Source of the DNA: an uncultured Microbacterium sp.
GTDB lineage: Bacteria > Actinomycetota > Actinomycetes > Actinomycetales > Microbacteriaceae
Length of the DNA: 57,592 nt
Assembly: GCA_913774845.1 (NCBI GenBank)
Contig: CAJYJO010000045.1
Span: forward strand, 1 to 57,592
Direction of reading: 5' to 3'
Both the position numbers and the translations under genes were made by a program. Below, in pieces: positions 57,401 through 57,592 of the stretch (the stretch's first letter is position 1; the number at the start of each line of letters is the position of its first letter). A model generated the notes under the pieces. That model ran no database searches. It saw only the letters and a program-made list of their open reading frames with translations, and was not told the origin of the DNA.

Positions 57401-57592
57401 AGACCGAGAAGACCGCCGACAAGTCGTCGGTGACCCCGGGCGACACGGTCACGTACACGATCACCGTCACCAACACGGGAGAGGCGGACTACACCGCCGA
57501 GAAGCCGGCATCCTTCACCGACGACCTGTCGAAGGTGACCGATGACGCGACCTACAACAACGACGCCACCAACGGCGCCGTCGTGAACGGCA
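54439..57592 (+). CDS. DUF11-repeat surface protein 2 (3' end outside window)
   Basis: At least 1,051 codons, open to the window edge, from GTG 54439 with AAAAGGAG upstream. The start (VRPFTPRRPDGAPPIKRAVL, then a signal helix LLAFGLVAAPLSASLV) matches gene 1. An N-terminal domain ~45-245 (EVWITGSRGSTANGGTA, INGNGVINADRRVAANNGC) is followed by a DUF11-like module ~245-370 (FTDNLPSGVTLKDT) and regular DUF11 modules starting near residues 372, 497, 619, 742, 865 and 987, every 122-125 residues. The C-terminus, presumably LAXTG-type as in gene 1, is not seen. The modules are nearly identical at DNA level, so length variation between strains is likely. Confidence 0.85.
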   Translation, partial: MRPFTPRRPDGAPPIKRAVLSTLLAFGLVAAPLSASLVTPLAASAAQSPSEVWITGSRGSTANGGTAQASFGNVNSVDVRASGNGGLAPQIFAGDLTATGANAFWSPDAPQGTPGFTQQVGSGQTWTSQITFAKPVIAPKVHMVNVDASAIRIYGNNTAGAPISVTRVSGNNIFTINGNGVINADRRVAANNGCQNNDGSNPSGACGSVSLGSGVIKTFEMYNEGAFNGDGWAWTMSYPTAPLTKQFSPNQIEPGQTSTLTFTIANPANEAQPTLTPLDFTDNLPSGVTLKDTATTNNGQCGSPTYSGLAAGGSTIQAGNITVAAGATCQITVNVTAITPGTYVNDNSNLSTSVANLIPNANTSLKVAPRSYTVSKTSDKATAKQGDNVTYTVTVKNTGGLDYTSANPASFTDDLSAVLDDATYNNDASNGATVSGNTLSWSGPLAAGQTQTITYSVKVNNPDNGDKVLTNKVTPTGQNGSCDPNGTCATSTPVQSYTIEKSVDRTKVIPGQKVTYTVKLTNTGKVDYTAQNPAAFTDDLSAVTDDATYNNDATNGAVVNGNTLSWSGALAQGATQTITYSFTVNDPDTGDQQLTNAVTPNDPSACQGKCTTTVPNEGYTVAKSVDKTSARPGDTVTYTVTVRNTGKVAFTAQNPASFTDDLSKVTDDATYNNDATNGATVSGNTLSWSGALAIGETKTIVYSFTVNTPDTGDKKLDNAVTPTNPAGDCVGSCTTSTPVQTYDVEKTGDKTVANPGDVVTYTVTVKNTGNVAYTDQEPASFTDDLSKVTDDATYNNDATNGATVSGNTLSWAGTLAIGETKTIVYSVTVNNPDTGDKVLTNSVVPTGPGPDDPTPKTFTTDVQTYKVEKSADKSPVNPGDKVTYTITVTNTGEADYTADKPASFTDDLSKVTDDATYNDDATNGAVVNGNTLSWSGALAKGESKTIVYSFTVNTPDTGDKVLENAVVPDGPGNEGPPPPTVVPVQTYKTEKTADKSSVTPGDTVTYTITVTNTGEADYTAEKPASFTDDLSKVTDDATYNNDATNGAVVNG
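55546..57592 (+). repeat. ~368-bp tandem DNA repeat encoding DUF11 modules
   Basis: Six units beginning about 55552, 55927, 56293, 56662, 57031 and 57397. The core GACGCGACGTACAACAACGA recurs nearly unchanged in each, and also in gene 1 (52753, 53119). The last two units share a stretch of more than 60 bases from about 57087 and 57453 with a single change. Confidence 0.85.

Noticed and set aside
52200-57592. CRISPR or other short-spacer repeat array
   Set aside because: The period (~368 bp) is coding, in frame and corresponds to DUF11 protein modules.

Overview
The window is GC-rich, gene-dense DNA from an actinobacterium, most probably Microbacteriaceae (Microbacterium-like). The signs are Asp codons switching to GAT in the recurring context GGATGC, LAXTG-type (sortase E class) wall-sorting signals, start codons sitting six bases after a TANNNT -10 box (leaderless style), and a small intergenic hairpin family. 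I saw no tRNA, rRNA, CRISPR array, transposase or phage integrase.

Layout. 0-4.4 kb is a lactate/gluconeogenesis block: the start of a lactate permease, a divergent FadR-type LldR-like regulator, and a coupled ppsR-ppsA pair (PEP synthase and its regulatory kinase). The permease and ppsR upstream regions share a 14-bp operator-like sequence. 4.5-11.8 kb is envelope-related: a tiny LAXTG protein, a lipoprotein, a HupE/UreJ-type membrane protein, a secreted purple-acid-type phosphatase with a WxL-like C-terminus followed by its likely DUF916-type membrane partner, and three small membrane proteins. 11.9-24.3 kb is mostly metabolism: a zinc alcohol dehydrogenase, a huge wall-anchored GH43 protein, then purB with a low-molecular-weight phosphatase and a holin-like membrane protein, hisC-like aminotransferase, and a branched-chain 2-oxoacid dehydrogenase E1alpha-E1beta-E2 operon without E3.

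24.6-33.6 kb carries secreted glycosidases: GH43 with an AbfB domain, GH27 with a ricin lectin, and GH29 fucosidase with lectin-like modules, followed by a FadR-type regulator. With the GH43 at 13-16.6 kb these would suit stepwise removal of sugars from plant arabinogalactan-type glycans at the cell surface (inference). LacI-type or other palindromes sit upstream of three of the four. 33.7-37 kb is an operon of a beta-helix lipoprotein, a second lipoprotein and a Tat-exported DyP peroxidase.

37-57.6 kb is a surface-protein island: a 3,027-residue protein with about 15 SdrD_B-like modules, two paralogous LuxR-type regulators around an AraC-type regulator, and two paralogous DUF11-repeat proteins (the second runs off the window) separated by a small unrecognised protein. 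Direct-repeat boxes GGGTGA-N6-GGGTGA lie upstream of the second LuxR gene and both DUF11 genes, which suggests a local regulatory circuit and is the most interesting lead here.
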